A stretch of 33,917 nucleotides of DNA from a virus, in IMG/VR virus record IMGVR_UViG_3300028393_000206, positions 1-33,917 of that record. One strand, 5' to 3'. Made by a program: the position numbers and the translations under genes. The notes beneath the pieces were generated by a model that had not been told where the DNA came from, made no database searches, and saw only the letters and a program-made list of their open reading frames with translations. This document shows positions 14,188 to 29,100 of the stretch, in pieces (within the stretch, counting starts at the first letter, position 1; every line of letters starts with the position of its first letter).

Positions 14188-17100
14188 TAAAATTAACCCA
14201 ACTGGTAACAACGACTATTCGATGGTAGAGTTACTACCAAAATATTATCGTTCTGAAGATAACAGAAAATTTATACAAGCAACACTAGATCAGTTGTCGC
14301 AAAAAGGTACGGCTAAAAAAATTACAGGTTTTGTTGGCAGGCAAAATGCAAAATCTGCCGACGGCAATGACATTTATGTAACGGCTCCTAATAGTGTACG
14401 ACAAAATTATCAATTAGAACCCAGTATAGTTGTTAATGATTCTGTAGGAAATGTGGAATTTTTTAAAGATTATCAAGACTATATTAATCAATTAAAAATC
14501 TTTGGGGCTAATACAAGCAATCACGAACGTATTAATCAACAAGAATTTTATTCTTGGGATCCGCATATTGACTGGGATAAATTTGTTAATTTTCAACAAT
14601 ATTACTGGTTACCCTATGGCCCGGACTTAATAACAATTTTTGGCCAACAATTAAATGTTACTAGTACATATACAGTAACAATTTCTGAATCCGTAACTTT
14701 ACAAAAAGAATATGTCTTCACCCCAAACGGACTAGACAGAAATCCTGCTATAACACTATACCGAGGCCAAACATACTATTTTGAAATTGATAGTCCGGGC
14801 GAGCCATTTAGTATTAAAACTTCAAGAACGCCAGGAGTCTCCGATAGATACACGGATGAAAAATATGTAGATAAATTTGGAGTTGAATCAGGAACTATTA
14901 AGTTTACAGTTCCGCTTCAAGGCCCTAACACGCTGTATTATGTAAGCGAAAGAAATCCAGACCTTGGTGGACTAATTAACTTTTTAGATATCACTGAAAA
15001 TTCATTTATTAACATTGAAAAAGAAATACTAGGAAAGAAAACGTACACACTTGCAAATGGAACGCCATTAAGTAACGGTATGAAAGTTGCGTTCGGAGGT
15101 AATGTAACTCCTGAAAAATATGCAAAGGGCGAATATTACGTTGAAGGCGTTGGAGGAACAATAACTCTAATCTCCACAGATGTATTTGAAATTATCAGTT
15201 CTTATACAGAAGACGTGTCAGTCACATTCGACTCTACGTTGTTTGATCAATATCCATTTGCATCGGCAAATTCGTTTGCCGGCAAACAAGATTACATTAC
15301 AGTTAATAGAGCAAGCAAAGACCTAAACCCATGGACTAGATATAATCGCTGGTTCCATAAGGATGTAATCGAACTTAGTGCTACGTTTAATAAAAAATTG
15401 CCAAATTTTGATCAAGCAACACGAGCAGTCCGACCTGTCATTGAATTCGAAGCCGGCCTAAAATTATTTAATTTTGGAACAGTAGCTATAACAGATGTTG
15501 ATTTAGTTGACAATTATACTACAGATGTGTTCAGCACAATAGAAGGCATCGCAGGTTATAATGTTGATAATATAGCATTAACGGAAGGTATGCGTGTAGT
15601 TTTTATTGCAGATACTGACGATAAAGTGCGTAATAACATTTATAAAGTTACATTTGTTAATATTCAAAATTCTGGAATTGGTGTTCCGCAAATTAGATTA
15701 ATTTTAGACGAAACACCAGTTAACAATACAGGAATATTAGTAAGACAAGGTAAAACATATCAAGGTCAAAGTTTTTGGTTTAATGGCTCAACATGGAAGT
15801 TTAGCCAACAAAAGACTATTGTTAATCAAGCACCGCTGTTTGATTTATTTGACCATACCGGAATAAGTTTTGCAGAATATGCAGGATCTACTTTCAACGG
15901 TAGTAAAATATTTTCTTATAAAATCGGAACTACAACGGCCGATAGTGTGTTAGGGTTTAGTTTAAGTTATCAAAATATTAATAATATTGGTGATATACTT
16001 TTTAATTTTAACTTATTAACTGATAATTTCAATTATAAACAAACTGATATACTACTTACAAAATCAGTTAATACTGGATTTTTATCTAAATTAACCTATA
16101 TAAATTCTACATCATATGTTAATGGGTGGCAAACTAGTAAAGTGACCCGCTACCAACCAGCGGTAAGAATATATAAAAATTCTGAATTAACAAATAATTT
16201 TCCTTTAGATATCTATGATAATATTACAGATTTAATAGATTTAGAAGTTAGAATTTATATTAATGGGCACCGCTTAGATCCTGCACTATGGTCAATAGTT
16301 GATAGCGTCATATATAAAAAAATAAAATTACAAAAAGATATTACATCATCTGATGTATTAACAATCAAAGCATTCTCGGCACAGCCAATCAACAATAATG
16401 GGTTCTATGAAATTCCTATTAATTTACAAAATAATCCATTAAACACAGACATGGGATTTTTTACTCTTGGTGAAGTTGCAGATCATTTAAATTCTATTGT
16501 TGAAAATATTCAAAGTCAATTTGTTGGAACTGTTAACGGAACTAATAATTTAAGAAACTTAGGAAATGTTACTGCTTATGGAACAAAGTTTGTACAACAT
16601 AGCGGGCCCGCAAGCCTAGCAGTATATCATATTACTAGTGAAAAAAATAATATTGTTAGAGCATTAGAAAAATCAAGAGATGATTACGGTAAATTTAAAC
16701 GTAGTTTTCTACTTGCGGCACAACAATTAGGTATCGACACCGATGTTGTTACTCAGGTTAATTTAATTTTAAAAAAATTATCTGCAAATAAGACTCAGCA
16801 ATCGTCATATTATTTCAGTGACATGGTTCCTTATAGCGGTAATAAAATATCTAAATATACAGTAATTGATAAACGAATTAAAACTTACCCACTAACTACA
16901 ATTTTTAATAATAAAGTATTAAGTAATAAAGCAGTTAGTGTGTATCTTAACGGTTTCCAACCGCCTACTGGATCTCAATTATTACAAGACGTACATTATT
17001 CTTTCACATTGGATGGTTATGTTTTAATTAATGATACTGTTTCTTTAGTAAACGGCGATGTGCTTACTATAATCGAATATGACAGCACTGACGGATGCTT

Positions 17101-20100
17101 TATACCACCAACTCCGACTAAATTAGGATTATGGCCAAAGTTTGAACCAAAGATTTATACAGATTATAGTTTGTTCACTCCAAAAACGTTTATACAAGGC
17201 CACGACGGAAGCCAAGTATTAGCTTATAATGATTATAGAGATGATATAATTTTAGAATTAGAAAAAAGAATTTATAACAATCTACAAGTTGATTACGACC
17301 CTAGTATTTTTAATATCCATGATATCATTCCTGGTTATTTTAGAGATTCTAAATATAGTTTAGAAGAATTTAATCAAACCTTAGCTCCTAGTTTTTATAA
17401 ATGGGTTAGCATCACCGGCCGAGATTTTTCTAAGCAGTTAGGATTTGACAATAACAACACATTTACTTACAATTATAAAGGACATACTGCTCCCGATGGA
17501 AGAGCACTTCCTGGTTATTGGAGAGGAATTTATCGTTGGATTTATGATACAGAAAGACCTAATATGTGCCCTTGGGAAATGTTGGGTTTTAGCGAAGAGC
17601 CAAAGTGGTGGCAAGAACAATATGGGCCAGCACCATATACAAGTAATAATACTATTATGTGGGAAGATTTATCCATTGGTGCAGTTAAAGTACCGGGCCT
17701 TCCCGTAGAATATAGAACAAATTTTGCAAGACCTAATTTATTAAAACACCTTCCAGTAGATGAAGCAGGCAAATTAGTAAGCCCGGTAGTATCTCAACTA
17801 GCAAACGGTGTGTTCACTACAGATAGACGTAGCCAACATATATTTGGAGATGTTGCTCCGGTAGAAGCCGCATGGAGAAGAAGCAGTTATTTTCCATTTA
17901 GTGTATTAATAGCTTCTATGATTTTACGTCCTGCTCATACACTTGCAACTTGTTTAGATAAATCTCGCACAGTAAGAAATTTATGCGGGCAACTAGTTTA
18001 TAAAGATACTTATCTTAGAATCACACCTCAAGATATTGTCTTACCAAGCATTTATTCTAGTTCATCACGAGTATATACTTCTGGAATTATTAATTACCTA
18101 GTTGAATCATTAATTAACAACAACTTTAATTATTATTCTGAATATCAATATAATTTAGATAATTTAACTATAAAATTATCTTATAGATTCAGCGGGTTTA
18201 CAAGCAAGGAAAATATAAATTTAATTTTAGATAGCAAAAATCCTGCCTCGACTGGAAATATTTTTGTACCTCAAGAAAATTATAAAATTGTTTACAATAC
18301 TTCAAACCCTATTAAAAAATTATCTTATAGCGGTGTAATTATTGCTAAAGTAGATACAGGATTTGAAATTAAAGGATATAGTTTATCAGAATCGTTTTTT
18401 AATTTTTATTCTTATAGACAAGAACTTGGATCCCAGATAAATGTTGGCGGAATTAGTTCTAGTTTTTTAAATTGGACACCTGGCAAAACCTATACAACAG
18501 GACAATTTGTACTTTATAACGGAAAATATTATCGAACATTATATGCAATAACGCCTGCAGAATTTGATCCTAAAGCATTTGCCGCATTACCCGCATTACC
18601 AATATCCGGCGGCGCAAACGCAATTTTTAGACGCTCGTGGGATAGTTCAACAGTGAATACGTTGCCGTATGGTTCTGTATTAGGTAGTGTGCAAGAAGTT
18701 GTAGATTTCTTGCTAGGTTACGGTCAGTGGTTAAAAGATCAAGGTTTTGTATTCGAAGAATTCAATACTGAATTATCACAAGTTAGTAACTGGGAAACGT
18801 CAGCAAAAGAATTTATGTTTTGGACTACCCAAAAGTGGTCCAGCGGTCAAGACAAGTGGGAGCAGTGGGTTCCAAATACTCCTATAAAATACGGTCAGGT
18901 TGTAAAATACCAGGACGACTTTTATAGAGCTATTGAAAATATTCCAAGCCAGCCAACATTTTTATCTGAGTATTATTTTAAATTGGATGGCCTGAGTACT
19001 GTTGGTAGCTCGATCATAAGTTTAAGTCCGTCTGCAAATGGTTTATCATTTACATCTGCTTTATCAGTAGCAGAAGATATCAATAATCCATTCAATAATT
19101 ACGAAATATTTCAAGTGGACGGAAGCAGTTTATTACCAAATGATTTAAATTCCAACAGACAAGGGAATATTGTTACATTTACACCCGATGCCGGCGGAAC
19201 AATCTATAATGCAAGTTTTTATCTTGTTCAAAAAGAACATATACTAATTTTAGACAATACCACAGTGTTTAACGATGTCATGTATAATCCACAAAGTGGT
19301 TACAGACAAGAGCGCATCAAAGTAGCTGGATTTATAAGTGCCCAATGGTTTGGAGGTTTTGAAATTCCTGGATTTATACTTGATAGAGCTGATATTAAAT
19401 TTTGGCAATCGTGGACAGATTACACTCTTGGCGATATTGTTCAATATCAGGGTTATTATTACAGTGCCAGTTCGTTTTTGGTTGGAACTGCTGATTTTAA
19501 TGCAACAGATTGGTCGCAAATATCCAAACCTAATCCAGTGTTATTGCCGAACTGGACATATAAGGCAGGACAGTTTGAAGATTTTTACAATCTAACAGAA
19601 GATAATTTTGATACAGGCCAACAAAAAATTGCACAGCATCTAGTTGGGTATCAAAAACGACAATATCTAAGTAACATTATTCAAGATAACATTAGTGAAT
19701 TTCAATTTTATCAAGGCATGATAAAAGAAAAAGGAACACAGAATAGTCTTAATAAATTATTCGATGTACTAAGTGCCGATAATCGAGAAAGTTTAACATT
19801 CTTTGAAGAATGGGGAATTCGTGTTGGGCAGTACGGCGCAAGTCAAGCGTACGAAGCAGTTGAATTTGTTATAGAAGAACCTGATTTTAGTAAAAATCCA
19901 CAGGGTTATTTTCTAACACTACAGCCTGAATCTTCTAACAACTATAATATAAACATTCCAGCTAATACAGTCTATCTAAAACCGCAGGGATATAATGCTA
20001 ATCCCTTCCCAGTTAAAAATAGTCAAAAATATTTTTTAAGATCGTCTGGACATGTACAGTCGGGCGACGATGTAGTACAAGTTAAAAATATTTCTGATCT

Positions 20101-23100
20101 TGCAACTAGAGATATTACTACGTTTAAAGACGGAATGTTTGTGTGGGTATCTTTTGACAAAACAAGTTGGAACATTTACAGATTTACTTCTGCCAAAGTC
20201 TCCCCAATAGATGCTGTATATACTAACAAAACAAAAACAATTACTATCACAACTGAAAATCGATTGGATCCAAGTATTGTTGGATATTATATTGGTCTTA
20301 AACAAGTAGCATTTGCAGGGTTTTATAAAATTAAAGAAGTTGATTTAAAATCAGTTACATTAGATGCTTCGTCGTTTACGCCAACTGCCGAGTGGCCAAC
20401 TGCCGATGATATCAAATCTAATTTAGAAATTTTTAATTTATACCCTGTAAGGGTATCGTCAATCGACGATGCAAACACCGTTATTAAAACTTATACACAA
20501 GTTAAAGATAAAATTTGGATAGATGATAATGGTGCTGGAAAATGGTCTACTTTAGAATTAAATCCGGTATACACTCCGCACGAAATTAGAAAACCTTATC
20601 CTATACAAGATCAAGCCCACGGCCGTGTTGTGGTAACTGATATAGAAGGCACTGTTGCCGTAGTTGCAACGCAAGTTGGCGAAGCAATTGTCTATGCAAA
20701 ACAAGGTGCTCAGTGGATTTTTAGACAAATTATCAAGCGACCATTCATGTCGCAGTATGAATTTGGCCAAGATCCAAATCTTCCAGATACGTTTGCTGAA
20801 ACTATGGCGATTAGTGCCGACGGCGAATTTTTAGCAATTGGTACTCCTCGAGCTGGCAAATTGGCCACACGAGTAGCCGCAAACGGAAATATCCTATGCG
20901 ATATATCTGGAACAAATTCGACTAGCACACTAACTGGCGCAGTTAGTCTGTATCAAAAAAATGCATATAACGAGTTTTTATATTTGTTTACAATCACTAG
21001 TGGCGATAATATAACTGGTCAACAATTTGGTTCTAGTTTGACTTTTAGTGATAGTAGATTGTTTGTTGGATCTATAGGTAATACAAATTACGGAACACAA
21101 GCAACTGTATTTGAAATTAAGTTTATTGCTGGTTTAGGAACTACTGCTATTAAATCTGTATTAGATGCAGACGGCGATAATGCTAGTGCAAATGTTACAG
21201 CTACATACGATGCAGGAAATGCATCCACTGGATATCTAGCATCTAATACTACAGAATTCGATGGTGGGCCGGCCCTAGCAATAGCAAGCACAGCAGATCG
21301 ATGGGTATTGAATCGACCCGGCATTAGTGTTACTAATGGTACTAGTCTTGGATTTGGACTAACCCTGTCAGCAACACAAGATAGTTCTATATTAGTTATT
21401 GGTGCTCCTTATGCAGGATTTGTATACATTTATCGATTGAACGATAGTAGTGTTTATACAGTATTTCAAACAATTACCGGAGCTACTCAACAAATAACAC
21501 CAGCAACTACAACAAATGGAGTTTCATCATTTAACACATCTTCTTTAGTTGGCGGCTGGGGCTTTAGATCCGGCGTTAATAGTTTTCCAATTACCCAACT
21601 TCAAAATCTAACTACTACAAACGGTTCGGGTACTGGATTAATTGTAGACGGATTAGTAAACTCTAATGGTGTAATTCAAACAGTAACAGTAAGAGAACGC
21701 GGTCAAAATTATAAAGTTGGCGATACTATTACTGTAGTAAATCCATTAGGGCAAGGTGCTGTATTACATACAACATGGTCGACTACAACTTATAGTTCTG
21801 GAATCGCATACAAAATAGGCGATACTATGACGTACGGTGGTACTAATTATGTTGCTATTGTTGATGTACAAAATCAATCACCAGCAAATACCAATTATTG
21901 GTTGCCAATAAGTTTTGCAGGAGCAAACACCGGAACCGATATTTTAACAACAACAACTGCATCAGGAAGAGGTTTAACTTTTAATATTTCTCAAGCAACT
22001 ACGTCAGGCGCTCTTGTTGGCGAGATTGTTGTTCCTGTTACTACGATAGATAATTTTCAAATAGGTCATAACTTATTTTCACCAACTATTCCAAATGCAT
22101 TTGCATCTGGAACATATATTACAGAAATTAACAAAGCAACAGTTGTTTCAACTTTATCAGCTAACGTATTAACTATTAGTAGTATTACAGCCGGGCAAAA
22201 TAATATTGTTACGAAAATTGTTGGTTCTATTTCTGGTACAGTTATCACAGCAGAAGAAATTGCCGGTTCCCCAGTGATTCCAGGCATGATACTATCCGGT
22301 GAAGGTATTTCTGAAAACATCTATATTGTTAGCGGTTCTGGCAAAATATGGAATATCAATAATCCTCTTTCTGTTAAAAATAAACAAATTACTGCAACAT
22401 TATATGAAAAAATCAAACCTGGAATGCAGTTAACAAATCCAAGTTTAGATGCTCCTTCTACATTTACCGGAGCAATTATTTCAAAAGGTACTGCAACATT
22501 ATCGGGCGTAGTCACTTCATTAATTGGAGGAGTTGCCACACTGTACAATGCAGTTATAAATGGAATAACACTGACATTTGATGCAGTTACAGGAGGAGAC
22601 CCGGTTGTAGCAGGAATGGTATTGACTAATGGTGGAGTAGCCAGCGGAACTAAATTATTATACGGGTCGGGAACAACTTGGACAGTTAATATAACACAAA
22701 CAATATCCTCGCCGGTCACAATAACCGCTACACAAACAAATGCAACCATTATTGGAAATTTGCTATCATTCTCTACCTATACAGGTACTGCATTAACAGC
22801 AGGCGTGGTATTAAGTGGAGGTTCAGTTCTAGCCGGCACCACTGTAACCGGTGGTAGCGGATTAAATTGGGTAGTTAATATTCAGCAAGTATCTACTTGT
22901 ACAACTGCTACGGTCCCTTCAGGAACTATTAGTGGAAATACGTTAACATTTACAAGTTCATCAGGGTCTCCAGTTGAAATAGGCATGCTATTATCTGGCG
23001 GTTCAGTATTAGAAGGAACATATATCACAGGCGGTTCCGGCACAACATGGTCAGTAAGTACTAGCCAAACCGCAACATGTACCCAAGCCACATTGCAAGC

Positions 23101-26100
23101 ATTTTTAAATGATGCACAGATCAACGGCACTACTTTAACATTTACAAGCTCGACCGGCGTTGCACTATTTTCAGGAATGGTGTTGAGTGGTACTGGTGTT
23201 ATTGCAGGTACGTATGTTGTAAGTGGTTCGGATACCGAATGGGTCGTTAGTACATTACAAACAGTAGTGCCAACTTTTATTACAGGTACACCTGTAGTAT
23301 TAACGGCCAGCGGAACAGTAACAGGTTCAATTTTATTAGGACAACAAGTTAGTGGTGGTGGTGCGGCCGCTAATACTACTATCATTGCGTCCGGTACAGG
23401 CGAAGGTAAGGCCGGAACATACTACGTTACCCCAGCTCAAACAGTTAGTTCATTCTCGGCAACAAGTCGATACATTTACTCAAGTCCAACAATTATATCT
23501 GGAATCAGTTTAACAGGTGCAATCATCTCTGGGACAACATTAACATTCTCAGGAATAACTGGCGGAAATCCTCAAATTGGAATGTTGGTTACAGGTAGTA
23601 ATGTTGTTCCTGGTACCACCATAGTATCTGGCGCAAGTACAAATTGGCAAGTTAGTATAAGTCAAGCTGTTTCTAATACAACATTATTACTTACGGGCAC
23701 AGGCACAGGCGGCACCGGTACTTACATTGTAGATCAAGTATTACCAACAAACATCACAGTAACAACTGCAATTAGTTTAGTAGTTAATACAGGTTTAGCA
23801 AATACGTTAACAGGCGGCTCAGAAGTTACTAGTTTACGAATTAGTAATGCGGGTTATGGATATGCAGTAGGCGACAAGGTAACATTTAACAGAAGCTCGG
23901 GATCAGGAATTATAACTGTAAATGTTGGAACTGTAACTCGAAATGCATCAATTAATGTAGCAACATTAACTGATGGCAGTATTATCAAAGATGCCGCCCA
24001 GTTCGGAACAAGCGTAAAAATATCTCAAGACGGCAATTATTTGGCCGTAGGGTCTCCATTATATTCTGGAGCAACTGTAAACGAAGGCCAAGTTTTAATC
24101 TACAGTAATAATAAAAATATAGGAAATACATATAGTTTATATCAAGAGATAGAAAGTCCCCATGCAGAATCGGGAGATTTGTTTGGAACTAAAGTTGATT
24201 TTTCAGACAATGATAAGACCCTTGCAATTTATAGTCCAGGCGCCGACACATTTACTCCAACCACATTTGACGCCGACCAGATTACCAGTCGTACACGTAC
24301 CGGTGAACCGACTACCTTTGATTCCGGTGCATTAGAATTTAAGGAATTGACATTAAATGCAGGACGAATTGACATATATGACAAATACTTAACAAAATGG
24401 ATTTCTGGAGAATATTTGTCAAGTAGTAATAAATCTACTGATGGTTTTGGCCAAAGTTTTGCAATTGCTAAAAATGCAATCTTAGTCGGAGCTCCTCACG
24501 CCACTGATATATTAAATGATAAGCAACAAAATATTTCTATTGAAGAAATAAATTCAGGAAAAGTATACTCTTACGAAAAAATTGCAGGAACATATAGTTG
24601 GAAATCTATCCATAATCAAACTGATTTAATAGATCTTAACAAAATTAAACAAGTATTTTTGTATAACAAAACTACTAATAAGTTAGTCCGCTATTTAGAT
24701 ATAATAGATCCGATATTAGGAAAAATTGCTGGAACTGCTGAACAAGAGATCGACTATAAAACATATTACGATCCAGCTATATATTCTACAGGCCCTTCTA
24801 CAGTTAATGTTGATGTCGGATCGGCGTGGGCCGAAAAACAAGTTGGAAAATTATGGTGGGATTTGCGTACAGCTAAGTTTGTTGACAACCATTCAGAAGA
24901 TCTAGTTTATAGAAATAGTGTGTTGAATACCCTGGCAACCGGAGCAACTATTGATGTTTACGAGTGGGTAAAAACTACATTCAAACCTACTGATTGGAAA
25001 TTACAAGCAGATACTACTACTGGATTAACGAAGGGTATCAGCGGATTACCATTATATCTAGATAGCTATAGTGTTGTGCAAACATACAATACATTAAGTC
25101 AAAGTTTTCAAAATACCTATTATTTCTGGGTTAAAAATAAAACATTAACGCCGGATATCGAAGGCAGAACAACTTCTGCTAATTCAGTATCTGAGTTAAT
25201 TAGTAATCCTCGAGGAAGAAATTATCCATTTGTTGTAGTAACAGGTACTAATTCATTTAGTCTTGTTAATTGTCAGAATTTATTAAAAGGATCGGATGTT
25301 GTTTTAGGCATTGAATATTGGACTGTAGAAAATACTACGCAAAATACACATGCCCAGTGGAAACTAATAGACAATAATCCTAATACTATATTGCCATCTG
25401 TTATTGAACAAAAATGGTTTGACAGTTTATGCGGCAAAGATCAGGCAGACAGACCAGTTCCAGATTTAAATTTACCAGCTAAATTACGATACGGTATCGA
25501 AAGTCGCCCGCGCCAGGGTATGTTTATTAATGCATTCGAAGCATTAAAAGAATTTACAGAGCGTGTTAACAAAATATTAATAATAGAACAAATTACTGAA
25601 CAAAAAAATATTTCAGCATTAGAAAGTTATGACATTGCCCCGTATAAATTTTTAGGAGAATACGATACTGTTGTTGATACTGAAGCAGAATTACGAATTA
25701 TTGCGGTATCAACTGCAAAATCGGCAGTTGTGATTCCTGTAATTCAAAATGGTAGTATAACAGGTATAAAAATTATTTCTGCAGGATCTGGGTATGCTAA
25801 TGCTCCGGAAATAAAAATTATCGGTGCAGGCACTGGCGCAAAATTAACAGCAGTAATTGATATTGCAGGGCAAATTATTGGTGCAAAAATTACATCGGGC
25901 GGAAAAGGTTATACATCGTCTACAACATTAAGCATCAGACCGTTTTCAGCGTTAGTAAATTCAGATTCGATTGCAAACGGTAATTGGAGTATATATTCAT
26001 ACGAAACAAATAATATTACACAAACTAAATCATGGGTTCGTGTTAAAACACAATCGTATGATACTAGAAATTATTGGGAATCTGTTGATTGGTATGCTAG

Positions 26101-29100
26101 CGGGTTCAATCAATTCAGTGTAATAGATTTTGCAATTGACACATTCGCAGAAATTGGAACATTAAACCCTGTTGTCGGACAAACTGTAAAAGTTAGAATT
26201 GCCGGATCTAAAGGTTGGCAATTACTTTACTGTTATTCTTTAGTCGATAGTATTGACTGGACACAGCGATATAAAGTAGTGGGGATTGAAAACGGCACAA
26301 TACAGTTGAGTCAAAAGTTATATAATTTTCAAAATAATAATATTGGTTTTGACGGATCGACCTATGATAGTATCGGGTATGATTTTACAGCCAGCAGAGA
26401 ATTGAGAATAATTTTAAATTGTTTAAAAGATAATATTTTAACCGATACATTAAAACAAAATTATTTAGATTTATTCTTTGCCAGCGTTCGGTATGCACAT
26501 TCAGAACAAACTTATATTGATTGGGCATTTAAAACTAGTTTTGTAAAAGCCCAACATAATGTTGGTAATTTAAAACAAACGATCACATATAAAAATGATA
26601 ATCTACCAGACTTCCAAGATTATATCAACGAAGTAGTTCCTTATAAAACAACAGTTAGAGAATATGTTAGCAACTATACATCTATAGATAATAGCTCTTC
26701 CGTAGTTACAGATTTTGATTTACCTTCGGTATTTCAACCTGGCAAAAATCAAAATATTAGTGCTTCTATAAAAAATGGAGTTATAGTTTCAAATAACGAT
26801 ATTATAAAATCTTATCCTTGGAAACATTGGTTAGATAATATTGGTTATCAAATAACATCCGTTGTTATTACTAATAACGGTACAAATTATGTTTCAGAGC
26901 CTACAGTTAGGATCTTAAGCGACAGCGGCACCGGTGCTCAAGCTCGTGCTTTTATTGCTAACGGAAAAGTAACTAGAATTTTATTATTAAATCCAGGTAG
27001 TGGTTATCTATCGGCACCTACTATTGTTATAGACGGTGGCGGCAGTTCAACTAGTGCATTGGCTACAGCAGTTGCTATTATTGGTAAAGGACTAGTACGA
27101 TCGAGTCTTATTAAAATGAAATTTGATAGAATTACTGACCAATATTATATTATTCAGTTAAACGAAACACAGGCATTTGAAGGCACCGGCGGCAAAACTA
27201 ATTTTGCTTTAACATGGGCGCCTGATATAAAAATTAATTCTGCTACTGTAAAATTAAATGGAGTTTCAGCACTACGTGACAGCTATACAATATCAACAGT
27301 TAAATCAACTTCAAAAGGTTATACTAGTTACAGCGGATTAATTAAATTTAAAACAGCACCGCTTGCTGGAGTAGTTGTAACTGTTGACTATCTAAAGGAT
27401 ATTGATTTATTAAATGCAAGCGATAGAATTCAGTATTTTTATAATCCAGGTACAGGACAACTTGGAAAAAATTTAAACCAACTAATGACAGGTGTTGATT
27501 ACGGTGGAGTAGTTGTTACTGGACTTGATTATAGTACTCCACAAGGCTGGAGCAGTGTTGGGTACATGCAAGATTTGTGGGATTCATACGAGAATGTTTA
27601 TAATGATTATATTGTAACTATTGATGCAGATACTGTAGTCACACGAGTATTTGAATTACCATATGTTCCTGAAGTGTTAACAAGTGTTAATATATATTAT
27701 CAGCCAGTTATTAGTAATACCTATATATCCGACGGTGCTAAAACAATATATAGTTTTTCTTTGAAGTTTAATTTAATTGATAGTGTAATTGTTACACTTG
27801 ATAAATTGGTTGCTGGAGTTACAAGAACAATAACTGCGACCTCTACCGAAGTAATTAACATCACTCAAACAATTAACGGATTCAATTATTTAAAAGGTTC
27901 AACAGCTAATTTATCAGTTAACAAACCAATAACTTTTATTACAGGAACATTCGGCGGATTTATTTCAAATCAAATTTATTATGTAAAAGAAATAATTGAT
28001 GTTGGAACATTTACTGTGGCTTCTAGTGTAGGAGGATCGGTATTCACGGTCAACTCGGCCCTTGGAACCATGCAAATGCGTTACGGTACGTCTAGCAATT
28101 ATTTGACAGGCTCAACTTTGAATTTATATGTTGGTTTGCCATTCCAAGTTAACGGAACATTGTTTGGCGGATTAGTAGAAAAAACAACATATTATGTAAA
28201 AGAAATTATAAATTCAACAACATTTACAATAAGTGATACGTCTGGAGGAGATATATTTCCCTTAGTTTCTGCACAAGGTACTATGGCATTGCAACAAGTT
28301 GCGGCATCTCCTCAACTTATCTTATCTTTAAACAATACAACCGGATTAAAAATCGGAGATGTTGCCACATGTAATATTGCAGGCGCAATTGCAGACGGTA
28401 CAAAAATAGAAAAAATAATTAACAGCACTACATTGTTATTGTCAAATATTCTTTATGGAGACATTTTAGCAGGTATCAATATAAGATTCGTTAGAACATT
28501 AATTGCTCCAAGCAATTTTAGATATATTACAAATAATTCCTTACAATTGTCTGAAGCTCCTGCGGCCGGAGCAAACATAACTATTTCGGCAACAAATGAT
28601 CCTGTTAGATTAGATGATGAGAATTTTACAAAACAATGGATTATTAGCAAAACTGAAGTAAGTAGTAATACCATTACCACTATTACACCAATTACATTTA
28701 AAGTCGGAGATTTAATTACATTTACAGGAACTACTTTTGGAAATATTAATAGTAATACACCTTATTATGTAAAAGATGTAATAGACAATCGAACTTTTAA
28801 AATATCAGCAACCTCACAATTGGCTACTGAATTTAAATTAATTAATGCAACAGGTTCATGTGTGGCTAAAAGTAGCGGAAATCAGTTGGCAGTTATGCCA
28901 ACGTTCCTAGCAGACGGTTATTCTAATATTATTACAATTCCAAATACGTACACTATGAAAGTGGGAGATTTAATTATATTTAGAAAATCTACCAGTGACG
29001 GAGCGGTAGCTGTTAACGAAAATGATTTTGATACAGCATTAGATGGCGGTACATTAGTATATGATTCTGCTACGGGACTAGATCCTGCAGACATAATTCT

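Noticed and set aside
22882-23385. Minus-strand open frame of 167 codons opposite the repeat array
   Set aside because: It lies wholly antisense to the giant gene, has a Val/Pro/Thr-rich product expected from reversed Gly/Thr/Ser codons, and shows no convincing start signal.
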